64,000 nt of DNA from Gammaproteobacteria bacterium (GCA_015709635.1 CP054180.1:1-64000), one strand, 5' to 3'. Counted from the stretch's first letter, positions 52,252 to 62,004 are shown. The notes: generated by a model from the letters alone, not told the origin. A program made the numbers and translations.

Positions 52252-52821
52252 TTATGCTTTTGTATGCAATTTCAGCATGGCGGCTTCGCATGCGCCTTGC
52301 GCAATCAGCGGCCAGACTTCCAGACTGCGGACGATGGCCTCATCGATCAGTGGCGCTTCTTCCTTGCGTGGCGGATGCAGCACATATCCGACCACGGCAT
52401 TGCGATCACCCGGGTGACCGATACCGATGCGCAGCCGCCAGAAATCCTGCGTGCCCATTTTGGCTGCAATATCCTTGAGGCCGTTATGCCCGCCCAGACC
52501 GCCGCCTTTTTTCAGTTTGGCTACGCCGGGCGGTAGATCCAGTTCATCGTGCACCACGATCATTTCCTGCGGCTGGATTTTATAAAACTGACACAGCGCA
52601 GCGACCGATTGACCGCTGCGGTTCATGAATGTTTGCGGTTCCAGCAGCCACACATCGATGTCTTTCTGGCGGATTTGTGTGCACAGGCCATGAAAGCGCG
52701 CTTCCAGCCTGAGCGAAACCTGCAGTTTGCGCGCCAGCCGGTCGACCCAGTCGAAACCGGCATTATGCCGGGTGCTGTCGTACTCTCTGCCGGGATTGCC
52801 CAACCCAACGATCAGTTTCAT
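52252..52821 (-). CDS. pth: Peptidyl-tRNA hydrolase
   Basis: Pth frees tRNA from peptidyl-tRNA dropped by stalled ribosomes. The 189-residue enzyme has LIVGLGNPGREYDSTRHNAGFDWVD (catalytic His20), LLEPQTFMNRSGQSVAAL, VVHDELDLPPG (Asp of the active site) and KGGGLGGHNGLKDI. It lies between the bL25 gene and ychF, with a hairpin between it and the former. Confidence 0.97.
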   Translation of the reverse strand: MKLIVGLGNPGREYDSTRHNAGFDWVDRLARKLQVSLRLEARFHGLCTQIRQKDIDVWLLEPQTFMNRSGQSVAALCQFYKIQPQEMIVVHDELDLPPGVAKLKKGGGLGGHNGLKDIAAKMGTQDFWRLRIGIGHPGDRNAVVGYVLHPPRKEEAPLIDEAIVRSLEVWPLIAQGACEAAMLKLHTKA

Positions 52822-52880
52822 GACGTGACGTAAGATTTCAGTGAAAATTCTCGCAGTTGCAAAAATTGAATCCGGAAATG

Positions 52881-52918
52881 AAAAATCTGCCGGTATATGT
52901 TTCTATCCCGGCAGATTT
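52881..52918 (-). terminator. Hairpin with T-run between the bL25 gene and pth
   Basis: AAATCTGCCGG (52883-52893) and CCGGCAGATTT (52908-52918) form a perfect 11-bp stem with a 14-base loop. On the minus strand the stem runs into five T residues, so it could end or attenuate transcription from the bL25 gene before pth. Confidence 0.65.
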
Positions 52919-52956
52919 GTCCAATTTCCAGAACGGCGAGTGCTTTGCCACTCAGC

Positions 52957-53577
52957 TTATTTTTTCTCGGCGCTTGCTTCTTCAGCACCCGCTTCCTCGG
53001 ACAATACCGAGCGTGGAATGACGATCGTGACCACCGGTAAATTATCGCCTTTAGTCAGCGCTACGGTTTCGACGCCTTTCGGCAATGTCAGATCGCTTAA
53101 ATGCAGCGTGTGTCCGGCAGTGAGTTCGGCCAAATCGACGGAAATATATTCCGGCAAATCGTCCGGCAAGCAGCTGATATCGACTTCGGTCAAGATATGG
53201 GAAACGGTACCGCCGGAGGTTTTCACACCCGGTGATATTTCTGCATTGATGAAATGCAACGGCACTTTCATGTGAATCTTCTTGTTCTTGTCGACGCGCT
53301 GGAAATCCACGTGCAGGACTTGTTGCTTGTAAGGATGCATCTGGATATCGCGCAGTAGAACTTGCTCTTTTTTTCCGCCTACGTTGAGCGACAGAATCGA
53401 TGCATGAAAAGCTTCGTTCTTGAGATTGTAGAACAAATCTTTGTGATCCATTTCAATCGATTGTGCTGCTTGTTCTCCGCCATAAATGATTGCCGGTACT
53501 TTGCCGGAATGGCGCAGGCGGCGGCTCGCACCCTTTCCCTGCAATGTGCGCTGATCGGCGCTGATTTCAATTTTCAT
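52957..53577 (-). CDS. rplY: 50S ribosomal protein bL25, Ctc form
   Basis: bL25 binds 5S rRNA. The product is the long Ctc/TL5 form with 206 residues from the ATG at 53577: an N-terminal bL25 domain (ADQRTLQGKGASRRLRHSGKVPAIIYGG and the FHASILSLNVGGKKEQVLLRDIQMHP core) and a C-terminal beta domain (about 95-185) with an acidic, Ala-rich tail. AGGAG is eight bases before the second ATG (53577) and only two before the first (53583), so I chose the second. It follows prs. Confidence 0.95.
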   Translation of the reverse strand: MKIEISADQRTLQGKGASRRLRHSGKVPAIIYGGEQAAQSIEMDHKDLFYNLKNEAFHASILSLNVGGKKEQVLLRDIQMHPYKQQVLHVDFQRVDKNKKIHMKVPLHFINAEISPGVKTSGGTVSHILTEVDISCLPDDLPEYISVDLAELTAGHTLHLSDLTLPKGVETVALTKGDNLPVVTIVIPRSVLSEEAGAEEASAEKK

Positions 53578-53638
53578 CGTCATGACTCCTCAGTGATGGT
53601 TTGTTCGCGACCAAACAAACCGGTTAAAAAAACGTAAT

Positions 53639-54589
53639 TTATTCCATGAATAACGAGCTCAGCGAGCTTTCATTGCTGATGCGCAACATGGTTTCCGCCA
53701 GCAGATTGGCTATGCTCAGCTGGCAAATGCGATTACACACCAGCGCATCCGCGCGCAAGGGTATCGTATCCGTGACCACCAGTTTATCCAAAGCCGAGTT
53801 TTGGATGCGCTCCACGGCATTGCCGGATAATACCGCATGCGTGGAATAAGCGATGACCGCTTTTGCGCCGTGCTCTTTTAGTGCGTTTGCCGCCTGGCAT
53901 AAGGTGTTGGCGGTATCCACCATGTCGTCGATGATCACGCAAGTGCGGTCTTTGACTTCGCCGATGATGTTCATGACTTTGGCTTCGTTGGGTTTGGGGC
54001 GGCGTTTATCGATGATGGCCAGATCGCATTCCAGCCGCTTGGCCAAATGCCGCGCCCGTACCACGCCGCCGACATCGGGCGATACCACGATGAGATTCTG
54101 GTAATTATGTTTCCAGATATCGCCGAGCAAAATCGGCATGCCGTAAATATTGTCCACCGGGATATCGAAGAAACCTTGAATTTGATCCGAGTGCAAATCC
54201 ATCGTCAGCAGCCGGTCTATACCCACCGTTATCAGCATGTTGGCGACTACTTTGGCGGTAATCGGCACACGCGCCGAACGCGGTCTTCTATCCTGGCGCG
54301 CATAGCCGAAATAGGGGATCGCAGCGGTGATGCGGCTCGCCGAAGCGCGCTTCAATGCATCCACCATGACCAGTATTTCCATCAGACTGTCATTGGTGGG
54401 GGCGCAAGTGGATTGCAATACAAACACATCCTTGCCGCGCACATTCTCAAGGATTTCCACCATCACTTCGCCATCGCTGAAGCGCCCGACAGTCGCGCGT
54501 CCCAAATGAATATTGAGATGCTTGACAGCATCCTCAGCCAATTTGGGGTTGGCAGTTCCGGTAAAGACCATCAAACTGTCATAAGCCAT
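53639..54589 (-). CDS. prs: Ribose-phosphate pyrophosphokinase (PRPP synthase)
   Basis: Prs makes PRPP from ribose 5-phosphate and ATP for nucleotide, His and Trp synthesis. The 316-residue enzyme has MVFTGTANPKLAEDAVKHL, FSDGEVMVEI, IPYFGYARQDRRPRSARVPITAKVVANML, the PRPP-binding CVIIDDMVDTANTLCQAA and VVVSPDVGGV-like sequence. It lies after the tRNA-Gln gene; the tRNA and prs may be on one transcript. Confidence 0.97.
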   Translation of the reverse strand: MAYDSLMVFTGTANPKLAEDAVKHLNIHLGRATVGRFSDGEVMVEILENVRGKDVFVLQSTCAPTNDSLMEILVMVDALKRASASRITAAIPYFGYARQDRRPRSARVPITAKVVANMLITVGIDRLLTMDLHSDQIQGFFDIPVDNIYGMPILLGDIWKHNYQNLIVVSPDVGGVVRARHLAKRLECDLAIIDKRRPKPNEAKVMNIIGEVKDRTCVIIDDMVDTANTLCQAANALKEHGAKAVIAYSTHAVLSGNAVERIQNSALDKLVVTDTIPLRADALVCNRICQLSIANLLAETMLRISNESSLSSLFME

Positions 54590-54743
54590 GTTATTTCTTT
54601 GCGCTAACTAGCTGGAAAAAGGGAAGAACGGGTTTTTGTTAAATAAGCTGCTTATGGTGATAACAGCTTCGTCAAATTTCATATCCATTGATTCTGGCAA
54701 GAATGAATGGAATTAGCTCCTGTATGGAGTTGCTGCCAAGTAC

Positions 54744-54818
54744 TGGCAGGGGAGGTAGGGATCGAACCTACGAATGCCGGAATCAAAATCCGGTGCCTTA
54801 CCACTTGGCGACTCCCCT
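54744..54818 (-). tRNA. tRNA-Gln (TTG)
   Basis: On the minus strand the sequence folds as a tRNA: acceptor stem AGGGGAG with CTCCCCT, anticodon stem CCGGA/TCCGG enclosing loop TTTTGAT with anticodon TTG (glutamine), T arm with GGTTCGATCC, discriminator G and an encoded CCA. It sits between ispE and prs, the position known from many beta- and gammaproteobacteria. Confidence 0.96.
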
Positions 54819-54824
54819 AAATCT

Positions 54825-55664
54825 TTAATTTAATAGTGTGTGCATCGGATGGCAATCCAATCCTTTTGCCACAAAACCTTTCATATCCGTTGGAATTCGT
54901 TCGAAAGCTGCGCGTGCTGCCTGTTCCGTGGCAAATTCAGCAAATACACAAGCCCCTGAACCGCTCATCGCCGCTATTGTAGTATTTTCCAGCCGCTTTA
55001 GCCACTCCAAGCACCTCGCTACTTCCGGATAGGCCTGGCAAACGACTAATTCTAAATCATTATGTCCTTGCCAGACAGAAAAGGGCGGTATTGTGATGGG
55101 TATCGTGTTGCGTGTCAATTCCTTGCTGGCAAAAATTTCTGCAGTCGATACTTGTGCTGGTGGTACAAGAACCAAATACCAGGCCGGTGGCAGCTCGATG
55201 GCGGCGAGTTTTTCACCGACTCCTTGGGCGAAGGCATTTTGTCCGAAAACAAATACCGGCACATCGGCGCCCAGCTGAAGCCCTAATTCAAGCAATTGCT
55301 CGCGGTTTAAATTGACCTGCCACAAGTGATTCAGCGCCAGCAATGTGGTTGCGGCATCCGAGCTTCCGCCGCCTAAACCCCCACCCATCGGGATTTGTTT
55401 TTGCAAAAAGATGTCGGCACCCTGTATCGTTGCGGTTCTTTGCTGTAACAGTTTGGCGGCGCGGACGCATAAGTCTTTTTCTTCCGGCACACCGGTAATC
55501 GGATTATGCAGCTTGATGACGCCATCGTCGCGTACTTCAAAACCGATCTGATCGGAAAAATCGATAAAGCGGAAAACGGTTTGCAATAAATGATAACCAT
55601 CCGGTCTGCGGCCTACGACATGTAAAAAAAGATTCAGTTTTGCAGGAGCGGGAAAAGTGACCAT
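54825..55664 (-). CDS. ispE: 4-diphosphocytidyl-2-C-methyl-D-erythritol kinase
   Basis: IspE phosphorylates CDP-methylerythritol in the MEP isoprenoid pathway. The 279-residue GHMP kinase has PAPAKLNLFLHVVGRRPDGYH, the glycine-rich ATP loop PMGGGLGGGSSDAATTLLALN and MSGSGACVFAEF near the C-terminus. It follows lolB and precedes the tRNA-Gln gene by six bases. Confidence 0.96.
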   Translation of the reverse strand: MVTFPAPAKLNLFLHVVGRRPDGYHLLQTVFRFIDFSDQIGFEVRDDGVIKLHNPITGVPEEKDLCVRAAKLLQQRTATIQGADIFLQKQIPMGGGLGGGSSDAATTLLALNHLWQVNLNREQLLELGLQLGADVPVFVFGQNAFAQGVGEKLAAIELPPAWYLVLVPPAQVSTAEIFASKELTRNTIPITIPPFSVWQGHNDLELVVCQAYPEVARCLEWLKRLENTTIAAMSGSGACVFAEFATEQAARAAFERIPTDMKGFVAKGLDCHPMHTLLN

Positions 55665-55698
55665 AGAATTGAGCGGTTAAGCTATTAAGCGAAGACAG

Positions 55699-56391
55699 TT
55701 ATTCGACTACTTTCCAATCGTCGACAACCAGGCGGATTTTCAGCTTTTGATACATCAAATTGAGCACTCGCGGAAGGGGTGCGGCGTTTGGCTGTGCTGC
55801 CGCAAAATCCTGATAGTGAATGTGCCAACCATCTTGCCGGATCGCCACCAGCTGATTTTTGTTATCGAAATCCTTTTGTGCTGCATTCGCCGGCGAATGC
55901 AGGCCTTGTATCCAAAATTGCAAACCGTTGAGCGGCAGGCGCCAGCCGAGAATTTCTTCTGTCAGGCTTTCGACATTGTCGGCGTAAAACGCTTCCATTT
56001 TCGAGGTGATCAAGCGCACACCTTTATGATCTTTGTAAATCTCCGCAACTGCTTGACCGAGCGGGGTGAATAACAAAATTTCATCGCTGGCGGCCAGATG
56101 CTGCCAGCGGAAACTGCCAGTGAAACTTTGATTGTCATCCTGAATGGCGATTCTGCCGAGGATATTGAAATCGGCAGCGACTGCGTTGTGCGCGCCCGCA
56201 ACAGGCTCGGTCTGAACGGTAGTGATGGCCGCTTCGGGTTGCGTTTGAACGGGTAATAACTGGCAACCGGAAAATAGTGGAAAAATGCAACTGAGCAGGA
56301 TTCCCAGAACGACTTTGCATGATCGGAGCCCGCATCTGTTTGCCGGTAATCCACTATAAAAACGGGCTGATATCAATTGCGCAATTACCAA
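55699..56391 (-). CDS. lolB: Outer-membrane lipoprotein receptor LolB
   Basis: LolB receives lipoproteins from LolA and inserts them into the outer membrane. The product has a signal sequence ending in a lipobox LFSGC (Cys43 of the longest frame) and the LolB fold: FNILGRIAIQDDNQSFTGSFRWQHLAASDEILLFTPLGQAVAEIY and the later GWRLPLNGLQFWIQGLHSPA. The first 20 residues of the longest frame look unlike a signal peptide, so the true start may be internal, near a TTG or GTG codon before LRSCKVVLGILLSC. It precedes ispE, the usual pairing. Confidence 0.9.
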   Translation of the reverse strand: MVIAQLISARFYSGLPANRCGLRSCKVVLGILLSCIFPLFSGCQLLPVQTQPEAAITTVQTEPVAGAHNAVAADFNILGRIAIQDDNQSFTGSFRWQHLAASDEILLFTPLGQAVAEIYKDHKGVRLITSKMEAFYADNVESLTEEILGWRLPLNGLQFWIQGLHSPANAAQKDFDNKNQLVAIRQDGWHIHYQDFAAAQPNAAPLPRVLNLMYQKLKIRLVVDDWKVVE

Positions 56392-56412
56392 TGGTTATGA
56401 AGCGTGCTTATT

Positions 56413-56691
56413 TTAGCTGTTGATCGGCTTATTGGTCTGTTGATAATCGGGCAGCACGATATTGAGCTCCAGCGTTTCCTGATTATCGTCTTGCTCAAAA
56501 TTAACCGAAATCGCATCCTGATCGACATTGACGTACTTGCGGATTACTTCGAGCAATTCTTTTTGCAACTGCGGCAAATAGGAAGGCTGATTGCGGAATT
56601 TGCGCTCGTGCGCAACCAGAATTTGTAAGCGCTCTTTGGCCAGCGGAGCGGTTTTAGGTTTGGATGATCTGAAATAGTCCAGTAAACTCAT
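56413..56691 (-). CDS. minE: Cell-division topological factor MinE
   Basis: MinE stimulates MinD ATPase and drives the pole-to-pole oscillation that confines MinC to the poles. The 92-residue protein starts MSLLDYFRSSKPKTAPLAKERLQILVAHER, the MinD-binding and membrane-targeting part, followed by the topological-specificity domain (KELLEVIRKYVNVDQDAI). It overlaps the end of minD by four bases. Confidence 0.96.
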   Translation of the reverse strand: MSLLDYFRSSKPKTAPLAKERLQILVAHERKFRNQPSYLPQLQKELLEVIRKYVNVDQDAISVNFEQDDNQETLELNIVLPDYQQTNKPINS

Positions 56692-57500
56692 TTTTTTCCT
56701 CCGAAGAGCCTTCTGAGAAACCCTTGTTTACTATCGATAAAGCGATGCGGCAGTTTTTCTCCCAGGTAACGGGCAACGATATCGGCGTATGCCTGACCGG
56801 CTTCGCTCTTTTCATCCAGAATGACCGGCATGCCTGCGTTCGATGAGGACAGGACCGATTTCGATTCGGGAATGATGCCTAATAAATCCAGCGACAGGAT
56901 TTCCTGCACGTCCTCCAGACTGAGCATTTCGCCGAGTTTGACGCGATCGGGATCGTACCGGGTCAGCAGCAAATATTCCTTGATGGGTTCTTCATTTCTT
57001 TCCGCCCGGCGTGATTTGCTGGATAGAATGCCCAGCATGCGGTCCGAGTCGCGCACTGAGGAAATTTCCGGATTGGTGACGACAAAGGCGTCATCGGCGA
57101 AATAAAGCGCCAGATTCGCGCCTTTCTCGATACCCGCGGGGGAATCGCACACAATATATTCAAAATCCTTGGATAATTCCTCTAAAACCTTACCGACGCC
57201 TTCCTGCGTCAGCGCATCTTTATCGCGTGTTTGCGAGGCGGGCAGGATGTACAGCAAATTGCAGTTCTTATCGCGGATGAGTGCTTGATTGAGACTGGCT
57301 TCGCCATTGATGACATTGATGAAATCATAGACCACCCGGCGTTCGCAGCCGAGAATCAAATCCAGGTTCCGCAAGCCCACATCAAAATCGATGACCGCTG
57401 TTTTGTGTCCTTTTTTCGCCAGCCCCATGGCAATCGCAGCGCTTGTGGTTGTTTTACCAACGCCGCCCTTGCCCGATGTCACGACTATAATTCTTGCCAA
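56688..57500 (-). CDS. minD: Septum-site ATPase MinD
   Basis: MinD is the membrane-binding ATPase of the Min system; it recruits MinC and MinE. The 270-residue protein has the deviant Walker A GKGGVGKTTTSAAI, DFDVGLRNLDLILGCERRVVYDF and YIVCDSPAGIEKGA, and ends in an amphipathic membrane-targeting helix FLRRLFGGKK. Overlap with minE and 24 bases to minC show one operon. Confidence 0.97.
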   Translation of the reverse strand: MARIIVVTSGKGGVGKTTTSAAIAMGLAKKGHKTAVIDFDVGLRNLDLILGCERRVVYDFINVINGEASLNQALIRDKNCNLLYILPASQTRDKDALTQEGVGKVLEELSKDFEYIVCDSPAGIEKGANLALYFADDAFVVTNPEISSVRDSDRMLGILSSKSRRAERNEEPIKEYLLLTRYDPDRVKLGEMLSLEDVQEILSLDLLGIIPESKSVLSSSNAGMPVILDEKSEAGQAYADIVARYLGEKLPHRFIDSKQGFLRRLFGGKK

Positions 57501-57524
57501 TTGAGTCTCCTTTGCTGTTTGGTC

Positions 57525-58295
57525 TTATGCAATCTCTTTAATGATCAATGCATGATTCTGCAAATAGATCTGCACGGGATTTTTGTACGTTTGCTTGTTC
57601 AAGTCTTCGCTGGTTTTATAATCACCGGCGATAGAAATGAGCTCCGCCTGTAAATCGAAACAAAATATCCGGGCGGCTGTGTTGCCGTGCACACCCGCCA
57701 GTGCGCGCCCTCTGAGCGTATTATAGACGTGTATATTGCCTTCAGCCATAATTTCCGCACCTGCGCTGACCTGCGATAAAATGATCAAGTCGCCGGATGC
57801 GTAAATACGCTGCCCGGAGCGGATCGGCTGCGTGACCAAAGTTGCCGCTGCGGAAACCGGCGGAATCGGAACCGGCCGGGCAGATTCCTTGGCCGCGGCA
57901 GTTTCCGGTTGTGCGGCCGGTTGCGGGGCCGTTTCCTGTTTGGCTGCTTCCGTGCCGATCATGAGGGTGTTGCCTTGCTCGCGTACCGTATCGATCGGAA
58001 TGAATAACGCGCGTGCCTGTTGATTCTGATTTTCGTTGCCGCCGCGGATGCCGACCGGAAAAAAGTTTACTCTGCGCAACAGCTGTATGACCTGGGAAAA
58101 ATCCAAATCCAGATTTTGTTTGTTCAATTCACGCAGATCGATAATCAACGGGGAATCTTTGAAAAACTCCGGCGCCAGATTGATTTTTTCGTGCAGCGTC
58201 TGTTCAATTGCTGCGAGGTCGTTGGTAAAAAGAATCAGGATGGGCGCGAAAAAGGTACTGCTTTTAAATTCCAGCGCAGGAGAAGTATTTAGCAT
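57525..58295 (-). CDS. minC: Septum-site inhibitor MinC
   Basis: MinC blocks FtsZ assembly at the poles. The 256-residue protein has the N-terminal FtsZ-inhibiting domain (about 1-110, with LIIDLRELNKQNLDLDFSQVI), a Pro/Ala/Glu-rich linker (about 120-155), and the C-terminal beta-helix that binds MinD (SGQRIYASGDLIILSQVSAGAEIMAEGNIHVYNTLRGRALAGVHG). First gene of minCDE, read on the minus strand. Confidence 0.95.
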   Translation of the reverse strand: MLNTSPALEFKSSTFFAPILILFTNDLAAIEQTLHEKINLAPEFFKDSPLIIDLRELNKQNLDLDFSQVIQLLRRVNFFPVGIRGGNENQNQQARALFIPIDTVREQGNTLMIGTEAAKQETAPQPAAQPETAAAKESARPVPIPPVSAAATLVTQPIRSGQRIYASGDLIILSQVSAGAEIMAEGNIHVYNTLRGRALAGVHGNTAARIFCFDLQAELISIAGDYKTSEDLNKQTYKNPVQIYLQNHALIIKEIA

Positions 58296-58387
58296 TTTAA
58301 TTGTTGATTGACAGGCTCACAGAGATACATTACGCACTGCTTGACGATATTTGAAAATGTGCCGGCGCCGATGAAAACGGGTTGGGC

Positions 58388-60124
58388 TTAATCAATTACT
58401 TTCTTTTTTGTCAGCCGTTGCAATGTTTCCAGCAAGATTTCATTGCTCGGATCTTTTTCCAAAGCGGAGCGCCAGATATTCTTGGCATCGTCTTTTGCAC
58501 CTTTCACCCAAAGCACTTCGCCCAAGTGTGCGGCAATTTCCGGATCGGGGCGGGCGGCAAAAGCCAGATTCAGGAAATTCAGACCTTCGGTGAAATTTCC
58601 CATACGGTAGTATACCCAACCCAAACTGTCCATGATATAGGGATCTTCCGGCGAAAGCTCAACGGCTTTTCTGATCAGTTTCAATGCTTCCGGCAAGTGC
58701 GTGCCGCGCTCGGCGAAGCTGTAACCCAGCGCATTATAGGCGTGCGCATTGTCCGGTTTGAGCTTGATCAGTTTGCGCAAATCCTGTTCCAGGATTTTAA
58801 ATTTGCCCAGCTTGTCGGCTGCCAAGGCGCGATCATAAAGCAGCTCGGGATAATCGGGTAGTTTATTCAGGCCGTCGTTGAGCAAATCAAAAACTTCTTG
58901 ATGCGCTTTGGATCTGCGTAAAATCTGCGCTTCCGCCAAAATCAAATGCGCCGTCTGCTGATCGTTCGCGGCGGGAAGTTTTTTCAGATGTTCGCGTGCT
59001 TCTTGCAAATGGCCTTTGAGCGCCAGTAAGTCCGCATAGCGGATTTGCGCGGGTAAATAACGCCCTCCGCTTTTGACCAGCTGGTATGTTTCCATGGCCA
59101 AATCGGGGCGGTTGGTTTCTTCGTAAATCTGCGCCAAATGAAAGTTCACCGCATTGGTGTCTTTATATCCCAGCGCCAGCGCTTTTTTAAAACTGGTTTC
59201 GGTGGTAGCGAAATCGCCCATTTCCGTGGCCAATAGTCCCGCTGCCAGCATGATTTCGGCGTCTTCGGAATTTTTATCCAATAGCCATTGTATTTGCTCA
59301 CGCGCTTGGGCGGTTTCACCGGCGCCGATCAACAGCCGGGTATAAGCGACTCGCACTTCATTGGATGCCGGGTATTTATCCAGGTAGTCGCGGTAAAATT
59401 CGCTTGCTTTATCAACGGAATTGCGCTGCAATATTCTGCCGTTATGAACGGCGGCGATTTCCCATTCCGGACGCAACGCCAAGGCGCGCTGCATTTCTTC
59501 CTGAGCAAGCGGATGTTGATTAGCAAACCATGCCGCTTGGGAAATGGCGAAATGAACTTCCGGTAAATCCTTATAGGGTCGCGAGAGCTGTTGAATCAGT
59601 TTCAAAGTTGCCGCTTTATCCGGATTGCGCACCAGCAACTGGTTGAGCTGCATAAAGGCATTGCCGACCCCTTCTTTTTCCGAAGCCAGCAGTTTTTCCA
59701 GATGAGGCCGTGCGGCATCCAGCTTGCCAAGATTGACCAGCAGTGCGGCGATTGTTTGCCGGGCATCAGCCGATTCAGGCTCAAGCTCAACCCACATCGT
59801 GGCTGCTTGTTCTGCCGCAAAAGGATTGCCTGCATGCAGCGAAATTTCGGTCGCCCGCTTGGCGATGCGCGGATCGCGTGTCGTTTTAGCCAGCTTGACG
59901 TAGCGGTTGACTGCGATATCCAAATTACCGCGCTGCAACGCGGTTTCGCCGACTAAAAAATCAAACAGGATCGGCGCAGTCAGCTCCTGCTTGGGTAAAT
60001 TTTGTTGACTGATTTCTTCTGGGTCAGCGGATTCTCCCTTTTTTTCTGCCTCCTTGTTCGAGGGAAGCTGCGCGCAGGCAGTAAGTCCGGACAGCAATAA
60101 CACGCATAGAATTTTAAATTTCAT
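58388..60124 (-). CDS. TPR-repeat lipoprotein
   Basis: The 578-residue product is a probable lipoprotein (MKFKILCVLLLSGLTAC, lipid Cys17) filled with about ten or more TPR-like helical repeats, for example DNAHAYNALGYSFAERGTHLPEALKLIRKAVELSPEDPYIMDSLGWVYYRMG near residues 460-510. TPR lipoproteins act as scaffolds, often for outer-membrane or secretion complexes. No partner is shown by the neighbours (minCDE and lnt). The 365 bases to lnt hold no gene I can support. Confidence 0.9.
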   Translation of the reverse strand: MKFKILCVLLLSGLTACAQLPSNKEAEKKGESADPEEISQQNLPKQELTAPILFDFLVGETALQRGNLDIAVNRYVKLAKTTRDPRIAKRATEISLHAGNPFAAEQAATMWVELEPESADARQTIAALLVNLGKLDAARPHLEKLLASEKEGVGNAFMQLNQLLVRNPDKAATLKLIQQLSRPYKDLPEVHFAISQAAWFANQHPLAQEEMQRALALRPEWEIAAVHNGRILQRNSVDKASEFYRDYLDKYPASNEVRVAYTRLLIGAGETAQAREQIQWLLDKNSEDAEIMLAAGLLATEMGDFATTETSFKKALALGYKDTNAVNFHLAQIYEETNRPDLAMETYQLVKSGGRYLPAQIRYADLLALKGHLQEAREHLKKLPAANDQQTAHLILAEAQILRRSKAHQEVFDLLNDGLNKLPDYPELLYDRALAADKLGKFKILEQDLRKLIKLKPDNAHAYNALGYSFAERGTHLPEALKLIRKAVELSPEDPYIMDSLGWVYYRMGNFTEGLNFLNLAFAARPDPEIAAHLGEVLWVKGAKDDAKNIWRSALEKDPSNEILLETLQRLTKKKVID

Positions 60125-60489
60125 GAGAAATCCGATTGATTTTCAACTATAAGAAAAACGCGCAACTTTTGCGCAACATCCGGAAAGATTCATTAGATTA
60201 TCCGGTATTCAGTCACTTTTCATGCGGCAATGTCCCGGATCCTCTGCGACATAATGCGCATATTCTACTTTTATACCGCCAATAAAGTGAATAAATAATT
60301 ATTTAGCATAAGTCGCAGGGAATGTCACCTCGGACAGTGGAATTAAAATCGCGTGCCAAGATGGCACCGGTTAATTTATGATAAAGCAAATCCTGAGAAC
60401 ATCATTGAATTATGAAAGTTCAGTGGAGTTTCAGATTGCTTCCGGTCATTTCCGGGGCGCAGTAATTTTTTCCACTTTCATCATCTCGA
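60125..60489 (+). other. Intergenic region without an identified feature
   Basis: This divergent gap between the TPR lipoprotein and lnt presumably holds both promoters. I see no hexamer pair that stands out. A faint likeness to the dispersed repeat near 60410-60480 is too weak to call. Confidence 0.4.
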
Positions 60490-62004
60490 ATGTTGACGCG
60501 ATTGAAAAATCCTTTTTTGCAGCTGGCCGTTGTTTTTATGCTGGGTATGCTGACCGTACTCGGCTTTGCGCCATTCTATCTATTCCCGGTGCCGGTTGTT
60601 ACCGTGGCATTGTTGCTGGCATTTTGTCATAAAAGCCAAAGCGCGTTCAAAAACGCCGCGCTGGGATTTTGTTTCGGCATGGGACTGTTTAGCGCCGGGG
60701 TCACGTGGATCTATGTCAGTTTGCACGATTTTGGCGCGATGCCGATGCCGATTGCCGTGGTTGCACTGATTATTCTCTGCGCTTACCTGTCGTTGTTCCC
60801 GGCGCTGGGTTTTTGGCTGCTGACCAAGTCTCGTGTGACGTCGCCTTTTCTCTGGGCAGCGCTTGCAGCGGCGTTGTGGATGTTGTCCGAATGGTTGCGC
60901 GGCACGTTGTTTACCGGTTTTCCGTGGCTGGCGTTAGGCTATTCGCAAGCGCCTTTCAGCCCCTTGGCGGGTTTTGCGCCGGTCGTGGGCGTTTACGGCA
61001 TTTCGCTTTTGTTGATATTCAGTGCCGCACTGCTTTTTTTCTGGGTTGAGAAAGGTTTGGGAAAATGGCGTTACGGCTTGCCTTTGCTGCTGATTTGGTG
61101 CGGCGGGTATGGCTTGCAGTTTATCGATTGGGTCAAGCCCTCGGGAGAACCAGTCAGCGTGAGTTTGCTGCAGGGTAATATCCCGCAGGATATGAAGTGG
61201 CGCGAGGATCACTTGGAAAGCACCATGGAAACTTACGCCAAGCTGATACTGGAAAGCGATAGCCGCTTGATCGTGACACCGGAAATTTCCATTCCGCTAT
61301 TCAGTGACGCCATGCCGCAGTCGTATTTGGCGTACTTGGCTGCGCACGCCAAGCAAAACAACGGTGATGTGTTGATCGGCCTGGCCGAGCGCACCAGCTA
61401 TGACGGTAACGAGTATTACAACACCATGTTCAGCTACGGCTCCTCGCCGCAGCAAAGCTACCGCAAGCATCATCTGGTGCCGTTCGGTGAATACATTCCG
61501 TTTAAACCGCTATTCGGCTGGGTGATTCAGGTGCTGCAAATCCCATTATCGGATTTCTCCCGGGGCGGACTCGATCAACAACCGATGGCCATCGCCGGGC
61601 AGCGCGTGGCGATCAATATTTGCTACGAAGACGTGTTCGGCGAAGAGATCATCCATCAACTGCCGCAAGCGACGATGCTGGTCAATGTCAGCAACGATGC
61701 CTGGTTCGGGCGCTCGATCGGGCCGCAGCAACACTTGCAGATTTCGCAAATGCGCGCGCTGGAAACCGGTCGTTATATGTTGCGCGCCACCAACACCGGC
61801 GTGACCGCGATCATCGACGAACGCGGACGCGTGCTCGATACCATCGAAATTTTCACCACCGCGGCGTTGCACGGATCGGCGCAAGGTTTCACCGGCGCAA
61901 CGCCGTATGTGCGTGTGGGTAATCATCCGGTGCTGGGATTGGCTGTTCTACTTTTAAGCATCGGATTGCTATCCACCTTCCGCGCAGCATGGAAAACCCG
62001 GTAA
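60490..62004 (+). CDS. lnt: Apolipoprotein N-acyltransferase Lnt
   Basis: Lnt adds the third acyl chain to lipoproteins in the inner membrane. The 504-residue protein has about seven membrane helices in the first 200 residues and a periplasmic nitrilase-type domain with the catalytic triad placed at Glu265 (TPEISIPLF), Lys326 (RKHHLVPFGEYIPF) and Cys378 (INICYEDVFGE). A late membrane helix ends the protein. glyQ follows after 41 bases. Confidence 0.97.
   Translation: MLTRLKNPFLQLAVVFMLGMLTVLGFAPFYLFPVPVVTVALLLAFCHKSQSAFKNAALGFCFGMGLFSAGVTWIYVSLHDFGAMPMPIAVVALIILCAYLSLFPALGFWLLTKSRVTSPFLWAALAAALWMLSEWLRGTLFTGFPWLALGYSQAPFSPLAGFAPVVGVYGISLLLIFSAALLFFWVEKGLGKWRYGLPLLLIWCGGYGLQFIDWVKPSGEPVSVSLLQGNIPQDMKWREDHLESTMETYAKLILESDSRLIVTPEISIPLFSDAMPQSYLAYLAAHAKQNNGDVLIGLAERTSYDGNEYYNTMFSYGSSPQQSYRKHHLVPFGEYIPFKPLFGWVIQVLQIPLSDFSRGGLDQQPMAIAGQRVAINICYEDVFGEEIIHQLPQATMLVNVSNDAWFGRSIGPQQHLQISQMRALETGRYMLRATNTGVTAIIDERGRVLDTIEIFTTAALHGSAQGFTGATPYVRVGNHPVLGLAVLLLSIGLLSTFRAAWKTR

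Noticed and set aside
60410..60480. Possible fourth copy of the dispersed repeat
   Set aside because: Only a short run near its end (GGGGCGCAGTAATTTTTTCC) resembles the element; the remainder does not align by eye.
60378..60632. 84-codon frame overlapping the start of lnt
   Set aside because: It overlaps the well supported lnt start in another frame and lacks any protein feature.
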